Below are positions 63,104 to 64,000 of a stretch of 64,000 nucleotides of DNA, piece by piece. The notes under the pieces were generated by a model. It saw only the letters and a program-made list of their open reading frames with translations. It ran no database searches and was not told the origin of the DNA. The stretch is taken from positions 1,426,001-1,490,000 of the forward strand of contig NC_088936.1 in NCBI RefSeq assembly GCF_033473495.1. The letters are read 5' to 3'. The stretch is from Cercospora beticola (lineage: Eukaryota; Ascomycota; Dothideomycetes; Mycosphaerellales; Mycosphaerellaceae). The position numbers and the translations under genes are program-made. Every line of letters starts with the position of its first letter. Position 1 is the stretch's first letter.

Positions 63104-63990
63104 TCAGAGAAAGAATTGTTCTGGAAACCTTTCTGGTATCTCCCTCTCAAGTTCTGCCATGCACTGATCTTTACGAAACTTCTCAACATCCGGCCAGCCG
63201 TGGCGACGATAGATTTCCGCCGCAACGCGACAAGCGCCCAAATTGTCAGGCATATCTCTTTCCTCTCCGTACCAACCCTCCTCGACAAGCCGTCTGCTCA
63301 GCGGAACACAGTCCAAGTTGACAAAATGATGCTTCAAGACTTCGAAGAATTCTGGGATCGACCAGGCAGGAGCGCACCGCCATCCCAATTCTTCATCATT
63401 CGCATAGTCGATAGGATCGTTCTGAATGGGCTGAATGGGATGGCTTGGGTCTTCGTGGATCGCTGGTGGGCAATCATTCCAATACACGAGGCCTAGCTGG
63501 GTGTCGAGCAGCATTTTGTAGGGTCCCTGTGAGATCCCAATGACGTGAGGCGGAACGTTCTCGGGCTCCGTAGTGCAAAGCACGTCGAAACCAGTGAGCT
63601 CTGGGTGGGCTGCCAGGTCCCGGGCTTTGCGTTCCCAGTCAGCGAATATGCATGCGGGACCGCCTGCAACTCGTCAGTTCCTTGCGTATAAGAGGCGTTG
63701 AGCAGCCTACTATGAGTTTCCGGCCTGCCCAAGACATGATGGACGTATGGCAGATGGCGCAGCAGCGTGATCACCTTCTCGGACTTGCCCAGCGCCTGCA
63801 TCCTCTCTGGAGTCATGTGTACCCATCCTGCCGCGGGCGGCGTCTTGATCATGTCGGGATCCATATACATCTTGGCCAAGAACTCATAGTAGCTCTTGAA
63901 AGCCGCGACAGTGGACTCATGAGAGTAAGCGATGTCGAATATCTTCGCTCCTGGCCGAGGCGTGTTGTTGTCGCCATGGAGTGAAGCCAT
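63104..63990 (-). CDS. Hypothetical fungal protein, 279 aa
   Basis: Exons 63990-63711 and 63663-63104, with a GTAGGC..GCAG intron of 47 nt. The start MASLHGDNNTPRPGAKIFDI and the join PETHSGPACIFADWERKARD keep frame, and the stop is at 63104. Features: an aromatic, acidic N-terminal part (YSHESTVAAFKSYYEFLAKM), a Pro-rich middle (DCPPAIHEDPSHPIQPIQND), and a charged C-terminal helix region (EEGWYGEERDMPDNLGACRV). It has no signal peptide or membrane span. I do not recognise the family, though the composition looks like a folded cytosolic protein. Confidence 0.75.
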
Positions 63991-64000
63991 TTTGGCGCTG

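Noticed and set aside
1..64000. CRISPR arrays, bacterial operons, tRNA or rRNA genes, complete transposons
   Set aside because: I looked for regularly spaced repeats, B-box-like GGTTCGA motifs, transposase, reverse transcriptase or integrase motifs and long terminal repeats, and saw none. Short or diverged tRNA genes could still have been missed by eye.

Overview
The window is nuclear DNA of a filamentous ascomycete. Genes are dense, introns are short (about 50-65 nt) with GT..AG ends, and core eukaryotic genes are present (SPT16, PMT2, PRP21, COX13, MGR2, YAE1, ISD11). The key landmark is a MAT1-1-1 alpha-box mating-type gene at 4674-5837, so this strain carries the MAT1-1 idiomorph. Two unfamiliar genes flank MAT1-1-1, at 2193-3348 (-) and 6219-6920 (+). 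That layout resembles the extra MAT-associated ORFs that I recall being reported in Cercospora and related Mycosphaerellaceae/Teratosphaeriaceae. A dothideomycete of that group is therefore my best guess, by inference rather than by database match.

Layout. 1-2.2 kb: no confident gene. 2.2-6.9 kb: mating-type region. 7.6-10.9 kb: an Nvj2-like PH/SMP lipid-transfer protein. 11-15 kb: a divergent pair of a zinc alcohol dehydrogenase and a CYP52-like P450 that appears disabled by an in-frame stop. 15-31.7 kb: a conserved block with a CECR5-type HAD hydrolase, SPT16, a divergent mitochondrial carrier, an NTF2-like protein, an F-box/LRR protein, COX13, PMT2 and PRP21. 31.7-33.7 kb: a gene-poor stretch containing a near-perfect hairpin. 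33.7-40.4 kb: an FHA tail-anchored (SLMAP/Far10-type) protein, a four-exon MGR2 gene, a coiled-coil protein and YAE1. 41-55.4 kb: an accessory stretch holding a frameshifted MFS carrier, an unusual half-Zn2Cys6 plus double-ZZ protein, a tandem pair of small paralogs of unknown family, an atypical P450, a DHA1-type MFS exporter, a secreted GMC oxidoreductase and decayed fragments. 55.4-64 kb: an acidic nuclear-type protein, ISD11, a CoA-transferase III protein, a GT17 glycosyltransferase and a hypothetical protein.

How the genes work together. MAT1-1-1 and its neighbours would govern mating identity. The ADH and P450 share a promoter and could have formed an oxidation step. Several genes serve mitochondria or iron-sulfur biogenesis (COX13, MGR2, ISD11, YAE1, a carrier). 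PMT2 and the GT17 enzyme modify glycoproteins. The 41-55 kb stretch has the tailoring and transport genes of a metabolic or detoxification cluster, but no backbone synthase is visible.

A recurring theme is extreme exon structure: a 7-nt internal exon in the carrier gene, a 12-nt internal exon in the ADH, a 10-nt coding end exon in ISD11 and a 25-nt exon in COX13. All exon joins given here were worked out by hand from splice signals, reading frame and protein motifs. Joins in unrecognised genes are less certain.
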